Part shown: in pieces, positions 1 through 7,399 of the stretch
Numbering within the stretch: position 1 is the first letter of the stretch
Layout: the number at the start of each line of letters is the position of its first letter
DNA from: DASZCR01 sp035942915
GTDB lineage: Bacteria > Acidobacteriota > Blastocatellia > Pyrinomonadales > Pyrinomonadaceae
DNA length: 19,151 nucleotides
Assembly: GCA_035942915.1 (NCBI GenBank)
Contig: DASZCR010000298.1
Span: 1-19,151, forward strand
Direction: 5' to 3'
Translations under genes and position numbers: made by a program
The notes under the pieces: generated by a model
Databases searched by the model: none
Seen by the model: only the letters and a program-made list of their open reading frames with translations
Told to the model about the DNA's origin: nothing

Positions 1-1716
1 GGTCGTGCCGTTGCCTGCCGGATAAGAGGCCAGCGAGTAGCCGACCGAGTTGACGCAGAGGTAATGGCCGCGAGTCGGAATGACTGTGCCGTTCGGGATA
101 GTGCAGCGCGCGACGCCATCGGAAGCGACCAGCGCGAAGCCGGCAGAGCCATCCTGTGCAAGGATGGTGATGGGCGCGTCGGTGTTGTTGAAGATTTCGA
201 CGAACTCGTCGTTCGCGCCGTTCGGCCCGCGCAGGCGAAACTCTGAGATGAGGAGCTGGCCTGCCTCGACGGGCGACAATCCGAAGAAGGTGTAGGCAGA
301 GCCTGCATTAGTGCCGCCACTGTTATCATCTGCGGAAGCGCCAAATAGAGCAATGTTGCCGTCAGAACTGAGCGCTACCGAGATGCCGAAGAAGTCAGCA
401 GGGGCAATGTCACTACTCACCAGACGCCCTTGCTCAGCCCATGTCTCACCGCTTCTGTTGAAGATATAAGCAGAGCCTGCATTAGTGCCGCTGTCATCAT
501 CCGAGGGAGCGCCAATCAAAGCAATACCATCATCGGAACCGAGTGCGACCGCGAGGCCAAATTGGTCACCAGGAGCAGCCCCGCCGGCTATCAGCTTCGT
601 CTGCTGGCTCCATGCAGTACCGCTTCTCGTGAAGACATAAGCAGAACCTGCATTCGTGCCACCGCTGTTGTCATCAAAGGGAGCACCAATCAGAGCAGTG
701 TTGCCATCGGCGCTGAGGACTACCGCCTCGCCGAATCTGTCAGCATTGGCAGCGTCACTACTCTCCAGACGCGCCTGCTCGGCCCACGTAGCACCGCTTC
801 TTATGAACACATAAGCAGAACCAGTACCAACGCCGCTACTGCTGTCACCAAAGAAAGCGCCAACCAGAGCAGTGTTACCATCAGCACTGAGCGCTACCGC
901 CACGCCAAAGATGGCACCATTGGTATGGTTGCTGGCCTGTAGGCGCGCCTGCTCAGCCCACGTAGTACCGCTTCTCGTGAAGACATAGGCAGAGCCTGCA
1001 AAGTTGCGGCCGCTGTGGTCATCAAAGAGAGCACCAACGAGAGCAGTGCTACCGTCCGAACTGAGAGCCACCGCGTTGCCGAAGTTGTCATCCTCTGCGG
1101 CATCGCCGGCCTGCAAACGCGACTGCTCAGTCCAGATAGCGCCGCTTCTTGTGAAGACGTACGCGGAACCAGCATCTACCCCGACATTGTCATCCGAGTC
1201 AGCACCAACGAGAGCAGTGTTGCCATCGGCACTGAGCGCTACTGAGATGCCGAAATGGTCCTCGGCACTGGGGTCACTGGCCTGTAGGCGTGTCTGCTGA
1301 GTCCAGGTAGTGCCGCTTCTGGTAAAGACGTATGCTGAACCTGCATTAGCACCACCGCTGTTGTCATCGTCAAGAGCGCCAACCAGAGCAGTGTTGCCGT
1401 CAGAACTGAGCGCTACTGAAAGGCCAAAGTGGTCATCGGCAGCAGCATCACCGGCTTGCAAGCGCGCCTCCTGAATGGCAGCCGCTAGTGCTTGCGGGAT
1501 GTCCTCACGTGCCACGACAGGCGCGGGAGTTGTCTGGTCTTGGCTTCTGGCGGGCGCAGCCTGAGAACCCGTCACATAGATGCAGACGAATATCATCAGC
1601 GCAATCGTTGATGCGGGAAGCACTATCTGGGTCTTCAGAAGCAGGGATGGTGTCAGAGCCGGGCGTAAGGTTGAGGTTACGAAGGTGGATGCGTTGATGC
1701 GTGAGGGTAGATACAT
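1..1716 (-). CDS. Secreted FG-GAP repeat protein with lamin-tail domain (C-terminus beyond window)
   Basis: The minus-strand frame is open for 572 codons from ATG at 1716 to the window edge. An AAGGAG at 1728-1733 lies 11 nt upstream of the ATG, which supports this start. Residues 30-50 are hydrophobic after a long, weakly basic N-terminus and look like a signal peptide or membrane anchor. From about residue 85 there are seven repeats of 56-59 residues, each with a core like 'FGxxVALSxDGNTALVGA' followed by 'GSAYVFTRSGTTW'. This is the FG-GAP/integrin-alpha type of beta-propeller repeat, and seven copies would close one propeller. After the repeats, 'LLISEFRLRGPNGANDEFVE' opens a lamin-tail (LTD) domain that runs off the window. 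The protein is probably exported or surface-bound and may bind protein or polysaccharide, but its ligand cannot be told. The repeat and LTD assignments are firm; the function is unknown. Confidence 0.85.
   Translation of the reverse strand, partial: MYLPSRINASTFVTSTLRPALTPSLLLKTQIVLPASTIALMIFVCIYVTGSQAAPARSQDQTTPAPVVAREDIPQALAAAIQEARLQAGDAAADDHFGLSVALSSDGNTALVGALDDDNSGGANAGSAYVFTRSGTTWTQQTRLQASDPSAEDHFGISVALSADGNTALVGADSDDNVGVDAGSAYVFTRSGAIWTEQSRLQAGDAAEDDNFGNAVALSSDGSTALVGALFDDHSGRNFAGSAYVFTRSGTTWAEQARLQASNHTNGAIFGVAVALSADGNTALVGAFFGDSSSGVGTGSAYVFIRSGATWAEQARLESSDAANADRFGEAVVLSADGNTALIGAPFDDNSGGTNAGSAYVFTRSGTAWSQQTKLIAGGAAPGDQFGLAVALGSDDGIALIGAPSDDDSGTNAGSAYIFNRSGETWAEQGRLVSSDIAPADFFGISVALSSDGNIALFGASADDNSGGTNAGSAYTFFGLSPVEAGQLLISEFRLRGPNGANDEFVEIFNNTDAPITILAQDGSAGFALVASDGVARCTIPNGTVIPTRGHYLCVNSVGYSLASYPAGNGTT
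280..1464 (-). repeat. Seven tandem ~170-bp coding repeats (FG-GAP units)
   Basis: The block holds seven tandem units of about 170 bp that are similar at the DNA level as well as in protein. For example, the plus-strand string 'gcactgagcgctac' or a close variant recurs once per unit. They encode the blades of the FG-GAP propeller. DNA similarity this high suggests recent duplication or gene conversion, and the unit number may vary between strains. Confidence 0.8.
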
Positions 1717-2228
1717 CGCCGAGAATTCTCCTTGAGGTTGTGAGGTTGAAGGTTGGGCAAGAGAGACAGAGGTGAGTGACCTGTCTCTCAAACCTGCTAA
1801 ATGAGTGCTACCATAGATGTAGTCAGGTAGGCCGCCGCTCCGCAAATTTACAAGCCGAAGCCGTTTGCGGATTCGATGACTACTTACTTTAGAGTGAATG
1901 AACCTGAACGTCTCATTCCGCACTTACAAGGAGCGTGAGGTTGCGTGCGTGAGTAGATTGGCAACGAAAGCAGTAATCAATTTGAGGGCGGCATTGTACT
2001 TCTCTATGAAGAATTGTCAATATCAAATTATAGAAACGCAGCAGGTTCTTTCTAGAGTTTCAAGGCTGCGGTTAACGCCCGGCCTCCGCGAGTCTCCAAC
2101 GACAGAAGTTATTTCATCATCGGCAGGATTTTGCGGAATGAGGGTCTCGACATTTCAGGGAGAGACAGGTTGTTTGCGCGCACGCTGCAAGCTGTTGTTA
2201 GACTGCGCGGGTAGGGTTGGCTACTCTA
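1717..2228. other. Intergenic region upstream of the FG-GAP gene
   Basis: About 510 bases contain no gene that I can support. The region must hold the minus-strand promoter of the FG-GAP gene, but I see no convincing -35/-10 pair. It contains the hairpin at 1761-1789. A second, looser inverted repeat has 7-bp arms (CCGCAAA at 1840-1846 and TTTGCGG at 1864-1870). A plus-strand ORF at 1898-2278 has no recognisable domain and runs into the end of the TPR gene; I do not regard it as real. Confidence 0.5.
1761..1789 (-). promoter_or_regulatory. Hairpin in the leader of the FG-GAP gene
   Basis: A perfect 9-bp inverted repeat (GAGAGACAG at 1761-1769, CTGTCTCTC at 1781-1789) has an 11-nt loop. The adjoining bases AGGTT and AACCT could lengthen the stem across a bulge. 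It lies about 45 bases upstream of the FG-GAP start codon and has no T-tract on the minus strand. An mRNA leader structure or an operator is more likely than a terminator. Its role is inferred. Confidence 0.4.
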
Positions 2229-2936
2229 CTAACCTATACTCTTTTGCTGTTCAGCCCGCCGCTGCCTCATCAGCATAATCCGCCACCCCAACTCATGAAC
2301 GTGTGACTCCAAGATATCTCCCCTATGCAGTTTGATGCATTTATCGAAATCACTGCGCGCCTCTGCCTCTTTCCCCTGCAACAGCTTTGCCATCCCTCTA
2401 TTCGCGTAGATGAGAGCCATCACCAGGCTATTGCGAGGGCTGCTCATGCTGAGCGCTTTATCCAAATCAGCGATGGCTCTCTCAAAATCTTCCTTGACGA
2501 TTAGGGCGCGCCCACGCCTGTAGTAATGGTCAGCTTCGTCCGGCGAAATCTCGATAGCCTTCGTCAGGTCTTCGATGGCCGCTTCGATTTTCATCACCTC
2601 AAACTCATTGCGCCCGCGATTGCTGTAAGACTCCGCCACCGCGCGATTGTTCGCCGTCAATTTAGGGTTTATTGAACTTGCCATCTCATAATCTTCTATC
2701 GACCCGTCCAAATCGCCAGCAGCTCTTCTAGCCATCCCCCGCCTGACATAAGCCTCTGCGTAGCGTGGATTCAACTCAATGGCCTTCGTGTAGGTCTCGA
2801 TGGCGGCGGCGACTTTGTTTCGCCCCATCAGAGTGTTACCCCGTTGGAGGAAATCTCTGGCCGAAGCGCCAGCCTGAGGCTGCGCGGGGAGGGCAAAGAA
2901 GAGTAAAAGGGAGGAGGCTAATAATAAATAGCGCAT
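2229..2936 (-). CDS. Secreted tetratricopeptide-repeat (TPR) protein
   Basis: This 235-residue protein begins with a clear signal peptide (hydrophobic residues 3-17, likely cleavage after about residue 24). Five TPR units follow, at about residues 26-59, 60-93, 100-133, 134-167 and 172-205. They show the usual pattern, for example 'AIETYTKAIELNPRYAEAY' and 'AIADLDKALSMSS'. The last 30 residues are basic and polar. TPR proteins are protein-interaction scaffolds; this one is probably periplasmic, with unknown partners. A purine-rich AGAGGAA a few bases before the ATG supports the start. Gaps of about 510 bases downstream and 310 upstream suggest it is transcribed alone. The fold is firm and the role unknown. 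Confidence 0.85.
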   Translation of the reverse strand: MRYLLLASSLLLFFALPAQPQAGASARDFLQRGNTLMGRNKVAAAIETYTKAIELNPRYAEAYVRRGMARRAAGDLDGSIEDYEMASSINPKLTANNRAVAESYSNRGRNEFEVMKIEAAIEDLTKAIEISPDEADHYYRRGRALIVKEDFERAIADLDKALSMSSPRNSLVMALIYANRGMAKLLQGKEAEARSDFDKCIKLHRGDILESHVHELGWRIMLMRQRRAEQQKSIG

Positions 2937-3246
2937 CGGTTTTATTCCTCTATCTGGAACGGAACGGGACTGATACGGCCGCCAGGTTAGTACAGAGACC
3001 GAGCCTGCTTTTCATCTGCGACCTTCAAGTAACGAACGGACGTGAGGCTAACGGCGTGTGCGTCAGCAGGAAACACTACTTGTGCGGCGGGCAATATATT
3101 CCGGAGCGTAGCGGGGTGTCAACGGTCAGCTAGAGCTTACCTAAGCGCGATGCTATGTTTTGAAGTAACAGGAGAGGTGGCCTGATTCTGCTGCTACTAA
3201 TTTCATAATGAACCTAGCTTCCAAGAGTCGCTCCGCATCAATAAAG
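2937..3246. other. Intergenic region between the serine hydrolase and TPR genes
   Basis: About 310 bases contain no supportable gene. The region should contain the minus-strand promoter of the TPR gene and the end of the serine hydrolase transcript. I see no strong hairpin followed by a T-tract and no convincing promoter pair. A plus-strand ORF that enters from inside the TPR gene (2765-3133) is antisense and has no recognisable domain. Confidence 0.4.
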
Positions 3247-4626
3247 TTATTTTATCTTCTTAGCTTCGAGACTCCGTCCGTTGAGACGAACTATGGAGTG
3301 TGTGACGCGTCCGGCAGGATTCTTCACGAAGACGATTTGCGCGTCGTACTCTTTGACGAAAAACATCGACTCTGATTCAGGCAGTAACTCAACCTTCGCA
3401 CGGCCGGTCATGCCGCCGAAGAGTCTGCCATCCTCCCTGCTGATAGAGATGATTGAATTGGGGCCGACCTCATACTCTCCGAGATAAGCATCAAAGGTCT
3501 GAGCATTGACTTTAACAACTTGACGCTCCTTGAGAATGCTATGGCTGACACCGAGCGCGATTGCCGCCAGTGCGCGGGCAATGGTACTGGCAGGCGTGCC
3601 GTCCAAGTTGCTTAACACAATAACCGACAGGTGCTTGTCAGGTACGCGCACGATGTAGGAATGAAAGCCGTCAAGCCAGCCGCTATGACTGATGAGGCGG
3701 CTCCCAGACTGATTTTCGACGTACCACCCGTATCCATAATTACCCTTGCCCGGACTGAACATGACATCTAATGTCCGCCTTGAAACCAATCTCTCCGTAT
3801 AGAGCGCCCGGTCCCACTTATACAAATCTTCTACGGTGGAGTAGAGAGCGCCCGCCGAGAAAGGGAGGGACATATCTACATGTGCAGCTCTGACGGGACG
3901 GCTGCCTCTGAGAGAATAGCCCGTGGCACGGTTCTTCAGAGTGAGCCGATTGTCGTCGCAGCCGGTATCCTTCATTCCCAGAGGCCCGAAGATGTGCTTC
4001 TGAAGAAAGGCTTGATAAGACTTACCAGACGCTCGCTCGATGACGTGCCCCAAGAGAATATAGTTCGTACTGGAGTAGCGGAATATTTTGCCCACCTTGA
4101 ACTCCAGAGGCTTGTCTTTCAACTGCTCAAGCGTATTCGTCACAGACATGGACGATATCTGCACCTGCGTATAACCCACGTCCGGGATGCCCGAAGTATG
4201 TGTCAGAAGGTGTCGGATGGTCAGCGGCTGCCAGCCTGCCGGACACCATGGTAAATATGTGCAGAGCGAATCTTGAACATTCAATTTCCCTTGTTCCTGA
4301 AGCATCAAAATCGACATCGCTGTGAACTGTTTTGTCAGCGAACCGATGCGGAACTTAGTCCGAGCGTTATTAGCCACCTCATGCTCGGCGTCGGCCATCC
4401 CGTAGCCTTTTCGCACCAGCACCCGACCCTCTCGCGCGATGAGGATTGAGCCTCTGAAGTGGCTTCTCTCGATGGCCGAACGCATGAATGCGTCAACGTC
4501 GTAGGCGATATCTTGCGCGAAGCTGCTCACGTTCGAGGAAAGACACGCCACGACCAGACACAGAGCGCGCAGACACCTGTTGACTTTTTGCTTCATGGAC
4601 GGAGTTCCGATAAGGCTCCTCAACAT
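3247..4626 (-). CDS. Secreted serine hydrolase, class C beta-lactamase family (PF00144 type), with C-terminal DUF3471-like domain
   Basis: The family comprises penicillin-binding-protein-like esterases, D-peptidases and AmpC-type enzymes that act in the periplasm. The nucleophile motif SxxK is present as SLTK (S96-K99). The third motif is HSG at 314-316, in place of KTG. The second motif reads YSS (184-186, in 'RYSSTNYILLG') where relatives usually have YSN, so its third residue is altered. 'LLTHTSGIPD' and 'GYGWYV' are also typical of the family. Residues 375-459 resemble the small beta-rich DUF3471 domain often found behind this catalytic domain. The N-terminus is a signal peptide. Start at residue 1 or at Met11 (position 4596): both have weak ribosome sites, and Met11 gives the more usual signal peptide. 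The substrate cannot be predicted; true beta-lactamase activity is unlikely. Confidence 0.88.
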   Translation of the reverse strand: MLRSLIGTPSMKQKVNRCLRALCLVVACLSSNVSSFAQDIAYDVDAFMRSAIERSHFRGSILIAREGRVLVRKGYGMADAEHEVANNARTKFRIGSLTKQFTAMSILMLQEQGKLNVQDSLCTYLPWCPAGWQPLTIRHLLTHTSGIPDVGYTQVQISSMSVTNTLEQLKDKPLEFKVGKIFRYSSTNYILLGHVIERASGKSYQAFLQKHIFGPLGMKDTGCDDNRLTLKNRATGYSLRGSRPVRAAHVDMSLPFSAGALYSTVEDLYKWDRALYTERLVSRRTLDVMFSPGKGNYGYGWYVENQSGSRLISHSGWLDGFHSYIVRVPDKHLSVIVLSNLDGTPASTIARALAAIALGVSHSILKERQVVKVNAQTFDAYLGEYEVGPNSIISISREDGRLFGGMTGRAKVELLPESESMFFVKEYDAQIVFVKNPAGRVTHSIVRLNGRSLEAKKIK

Positions 4627-4645
4627 TTGTCTCTGTGAGGGAAGC

Positions 4646-4676
4646 GAGGGAGGCTCCTTTGAGCGGAGCCTCCCTC
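4646..4676 (-). terminator. Perfect 12-bp hairpin between two minus-strand genes
   Basis: GAGGGAGGCTCC (4646-4657) and GGAGCCTCCCTC (4665-4676) form a perfect 12-bp stem with a 7-nt loop. It lies 45 bases after the stop codon of the cysteine-rich protein gene and 20 bases before the serine hydrolase start. The minus strand shows no T-tract after the stem, so a classic intrinsic terminator is uncertain. It could also be a leader structure of the hydrolase gene or protect the 3' end of the upstream mRNA. Confidence 0.5.
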
Positions 4677-4720
4677 AGCTTGATGTTCGATTCACACGAA
4701 AGCCGGGCAGCGTCGGCGCA

Positions 4721-5602
4721 TTAACCGCCGCACGCCCGTGTGTTGAAGGCACATGTGATTGAGGCGGCCGTGCCTCCGATGGCGAGGCAAACGAAGAAGT
4801 TGCGGAAGTTGGTCGGATACTTTTGGAAGCAGAACTGCGTCGCCATCGCCATACATCTCTTGATGCAGCGGAAGTAGCGTTTGAACCAGCCGACGAATCC
4901 CACAGGCTTAGCGGTCATGTTTGCCGAAGCGTTCGTGATGTCCGCCTGACCGGGCGTGCTCTTATGAGAGCCTGATGAGAAGGTATCGAAACACTGATAC
5001 ATCCCGGAACTGCAGTCGTTTCCTCCTTCGCGGATAGGAGAGCTGCCGTCCGGCGGATAGTAGAGTTCATCAACGACATCGGAGGTCTCCGGGTCGCTAG
5101 AGACGAGGTCGTCAACGATGCCGTTGTAGGTGTAAGTCTGGCCGGTGCTGGCTTCGTAGGTGTAGACAGTGCCGTCCCAGTGGGACTCGCTTCCGTAGGC
5201 CGTGATAATAATCATCTCGTTGCCGGAGCCGTCGCTCCAATACTGTTCCTGACCGAACGAGGCACGCAGGAAATTGACCGAGGCGGTCTCCTGTCTGGAC
5301 TTCGGCGCTTCTCGGATGATGGCGCTGGATTCCCAGTTAGGGAGTTTGCCCCACCTTTCCATATCTTTCAGCGCGCGGTTGAGCGCCTTGTCCTTCAATC
5401 GAAGTTGCTGGACGTAAGCCTTGACCGATTCGCCTTTGAGGACTTTAGTTCCCTTGTCCACCTGATTCGATTGCGGCGCCGGGCCTCTATCTTGTGCAGC
5501 GGCCGTCGCGGAGTTTGAGAGTTGAGGCAGCGCGAGTATCGTCAGCGCTATCATCATGGTAGCGAGGGCGAGGCTCGTCGCCGAGCGGATGAGGTTTTTC
5601 AC
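4721..5602 (-). CDS. Secreted protein of unknown function with cysteine-rich C-terminal segment
   Basis: The gene encodes 293 residues from a GTG start at 5602, with a strong AAGGAG at 5611-5616 spaced 8 nt. Residues 1-36 form a signal peptide (hydrophobic 11-27, then AxA-rich up to about 36). Residues 50-85 are charged and probably helical; 105-195 are rich in Tyr, Ser, Thr and acidic residues. There is no cysteine before residue 196, then eight: C197, C204, C246, C250, C258, C272, C284 and C291. The last 60 residues mix basic and hydrophobic stretches (KRYFRCIKRC, then FFVCLAIGGTAASITC) and end in CGG. The even count suggests disulfides after export. The layout (signal, long soluble part, Cys-rich hydrophobic tail) recalls precursors of halocin C8-like bacteriocins, but this is analogy only. 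I do not recognise the family. Confidence 0.8.
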   Translation of the reverse strand: MKNLIRSATSLALATMMIALTILALPQLSNSATAAAQDRGPAPQSNQVDKGTKVLKGESVKAYVQQLRLKDKALNRALKDMERWGKLPNWESSAIIREAPKSRQETASVNFLRASFGQEQYWSDGSGNEMIIITAYGSESHWDGTVYTYEASTGQTYTYNGIVDDLVSSDPETSDVVDELYYPPDGSSPIREGGNDCSSGMYQCFDTFSSGSHKSTPGQADITNASANMTAKPVGFVGWFKRYFRCIKRCMAMATQFCFQKYPTNFRNFFVCLAIGGTAASITCAFNTRACGG

Positions 5603-5678
5603 TTTGGCTTCTCCTTACTAAAGTTGAGGATTAGAAGAAGGCGAGACATGAGGACGGCGCAATCATTGAAGGAGGCAG

Positions 5679-5707
5679 AGAACACACACCCGTCTAAGCG
5701 CTATCAA
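5679..5707 (-). promoter_or_regulatory. Possible promoter of the cysteine-rich secreted protein gene
   Basis: On the minus strand TTGATA (5707-5702) matches the -35 consensus at five of six positions. After a 17-nt spacer TGTTCT (5684-5679) is a weak -10 (three of six). Transcription would start near 5672 and leave a leader of about 70 nt containing the strong ribosome site. This is a pattern match only. The rest of 5603-5907 holds nothing else that I can support. Confidence 0.3.
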
Positions 5708-5907
5708 CAGAGTCGCACGGCTAAACTGCGTATCGCCGATTGAGTTTATCGGCTGGGAAATACTTACAGATGTCTGAGCGTGAGGCGGTCGATGACATCA
5801 GCCATCAACGTACTCAGGGTTGTGCCGCCGTCGTCTCTGCACTAAGATGGGTGCTAGTCGAGCAATGCATCTTTCGCACAGAGATGTGGCGGAAGTTGTA
5901 TTGACAC

Positions 5908-5943
5908 AAAACCCGGATTCACTTGCAGGTGAATCCGGGTTTT
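5908..5943. terminator. Strong bidirectional intrinsic terminator
   Basis: A perfect 15-bp inverted repeat (5908-5922 and 5929-5943, GC-rich core CCCGGATTCAC) has a 6-nt loop. Its outer ends are AAAA and TTTT, so each strand ends its stem in a T-run. This is the typical form of a bidirectional intrinsic terminator. On the minus strand it lies 8 bases after the stop codon of the ORF at 5952-6218, and it could also end transcripts from the S51-like gene further upstream. No supported plus-strand gene ends here. Confidence 0.8.
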
Positions 5944-5951
5944 ACATTTCA

Positions 5952-6218
5952 TCATTCGAATGTAACAGGGAAAAACTCGCAGGGCTTCCGCCGAATCAGA
6001 CATCCCTTAACTAGAAGGATGCGCTGCTCTTCCAGAGAAAGAGTTTGTACGTCGTGAGGAGTTCGCATGTTAAGTCTTCCCAACCAAGTAGGTGAAGTAC
6101 CTGGCTCATTACCCGCCTCAATCTGAGTGCATGGCGGGTAAATCCCCGGCTCGATAAATTCTCTATCTCGCAAAGTAAAGCAGTTGAATCGGCTTGTCTG
6201 TACTACATCGTACATCAT
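5952..6218 (-). CDS. Hypothetical 88-residue ORF, doubtful
   Basis: The ORF begins with two ATG codons (6218 and 6215) and stops 8 bases before a strong terminator, which is the main argument for it. It has four cysteines, no signal peptide, no membrane segment and no domain that I recognise. No Shine-Dalgarno sequence precedes it. A TATAAT on the minus strand (6229-6224) lies only 5 bases before the ATG, which would fit a leaderless mRNA, but no matching -35 is visible. A 9-bp inverted repeat sits inside the ORF. It may instead be untranslated 3' sequence of the S51-like gene or a gene remnant. Confidence 0.3.
   Translation of the reverse strand: MMYDVVQTSRFNCFTLRDREFIEPGIYPPCTQIEAGNEPGTSPTWLGRLNMRTPHDVQTLSLEEQRILLVKGCLIRRKPCEFFPVTFE
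6109..6141 (-). other. 9-bp inverted repeat inside the doubtful ORF
   Basis: TTACCCGCC (6109-6117) and GGCGGGTAA (6133-6141) form a perfect 9-bp stem with a 15-nt loop. No T-tract follows on either strand. A structured RNA or a binding site is possible; the role is unknown. Confidence 0.35.
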
Positions 6219-6347
6219 TCGTGATTATAATTGGCCGGGGCAAGTGCAGTGCTGGAAATATGCCTCCCTGATTCGGCCATGTTCCGCGTCATCATGCCCT
6301 AAGGGCTTGTCCTCGATGCTCGAAATGCGTGCGACCGTCGCGTTGAT

Positions 6348-7082
6348 TTACGAGGCACTATCGGTTAAAGCGTCACGTTCGCTCTTATCAACGCTTGCCT
6401 GCTTCGGGAGTAACCACGCATCGTTGCTCTTGCCACCTTCGACCGAGACTTGATAGAGGGGATACCTGATAGCTTCGAGGCGTCCGTCCGGGTAATAAAT
6501 CGCTCCCCCACCCGTCGGGACGCCGATGCCTTGAGCCGTACCGTCGAGAAGTCCGACTGCCCTTCTGAGCCTGCCCCATTTCCGCGCCTCGTCGTGTGCA
6601 TCTATCACAAAAGGAACCAGCTTGAACATACCGAGCAACTCCGCAGGCGATGCTCCTCTTTCTATCGAGCCATACAGTCCGAGTTGCACAGCCCCCGCAG
6701 AGATGCCCATCAAGACGGCTCCCTCATCATATCTTCTGATGATGGACTCTCTCATCCCCGTCTCGACGAACACATTCCAGCCCCTTTCGACATCGCCTCC
6801 TGCCAGCAGAATAATGTCGGCCTCTCTCAGGAAGGATTGTTCTTCCGCCGAGAAGGAGCGAAGGAGCATCCTGCGTTTATGAATCCCGATAGCGTCCATC
6901 GCCGCCTCGAAGATGGAATAGAATTGAGGCTCGTCGCCATTGGAAGCGCCGATGTAGGCGGCCTGAGGCGAGTCGCGCTTCACGAGTTGGCGGATTGAAT
7001 CGAGGAAGCGCCGCCCAGCCTCGCTCCAGAACAGGAGTTGGCTGTCGGCGAAGAGGTAAATCGGTTGTAGATTCCGCTTCAT
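6348..7082 (-). CDS. Peptidase S51-like protein (dipeptidase E/cyanophycinase superfamily)
   Basis: The 244-residue protein has the marks of the S51 class-I-glutaminase-like fold. There is an N-terminal Rossmann-like start ending in 'YIGASNGD' (43-50), 'ADIILLAGGD' (88-97), and the nucleophile elbow GISAGA (126-131) with Ser128 as the likely nucleophile. 'IDAHDEARKWGRLRR' (160-174) offers His163 as the base. Where cyanophycinases and PepE carry an acidic residue after a 'GIG' strand, this protein reads GIGVPTGGG (185-193), so the expected catalytic Glu appears missing. No signal peptide is visible, so it is probably cytoplasmic. The family cleaves aspartyl dipeptides or cyanophycin; the substrate here is unknown, and it may be inactive or altered. 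The ribosome site before the ATG is weak. The gene is divergent from the TonB-dependent receptor gene. Confidence 0.8.
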   Translation of the reverse strand: MKRNLQPIYLFADSQLLFWSEAGRRFLDSIRQLVKRDSPQAAYIGASNGDEPQFYSIFEAAMDAIGIHKRRMLLRSFSAEEQSFLREADIILLAGGDVERGWNVFVETGMRESIIRRYDEGAVLMGISAGAVQLGLYGSIERGASPAELLGMFKLVPFVIDAHDEARKWGRLRRAVGLLDGTAQGIGVPTGGGAIYYPDGRLEAIRYPLYQVSVEGGKSNDAWLLPKQASVDKSERDALTDSAS

Positions 7083-7399
7083 GACCGGAACACCCGAATA
7101 CAGAATGAGCGTGCTTACTTGAGCCGGAAAGGCTGACCCCTGATTAATGACCTACTTCCTGAGAGCGGTGTGATAACACCTCCTCTATGATGGATATGCC
7201 CCATCAACGGAGCAAAGAATTCTCTTGTCAGAGACGCGTCGAAGGGTGTAGAGTGCGCGCCCTGTCGTCAGACCATTAGATTAAGACGCACGACGCAACC
7301 CGTCCCACCCGCCACTGACAGACACGCGCGCAACCACCCACACGCGCCACGCAAGCTCGCCCGACATCCACCCTCTCAGCGCGAGCCGGAGGCTCAGAC
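7083..7399. other. Divergent intergenic region between the S51-like gene and the receptor gene
   Basis: About 317 bases separate two divergent genes and should hold both promoters. A candidate plus-strand promoter lies at 7225-7254. A short inverted repeat GGTGT-gata-ACACC (7167-7180) could be a small operator. From about 7250 the base composition turns strongly GC- and CG-rich and stays so through the receptor gene. I see no gene here. Confidence 0.45.
7225..7254 (+). promoter_or_regulatory. Possible promoter of the TonB-dependent receptor gene
   Basis: TTGTCA (7225-7230) matches the -35 consensus at five of six positions. TAGAGT (7249-7254) matches the -10 at four of six, with an 18-nt spacer. 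The transcript would start near 7261 and have a leader of about 140 nt. This is pattern evidence only. Confidence 0.35.

Noticed and set aside
430..942. Plus-strand ORF with internal repeats
   Set aside because: Its repeats (SRTCIxAAxVIKGSTNQSS) are the antisense reading of the FG-GAP repeats.
1898..2278. Plus-strand ORF of 126 residues in the intergenic region
   Set aside because: No domain, no ribosome site, and it overlaps the end of the TPR gene.
5820..6014. Plus-strand ORF of 64 residues
   Set aside because: It runs through the terminator stem at 5908-5943 and has no ribosome site or domain.
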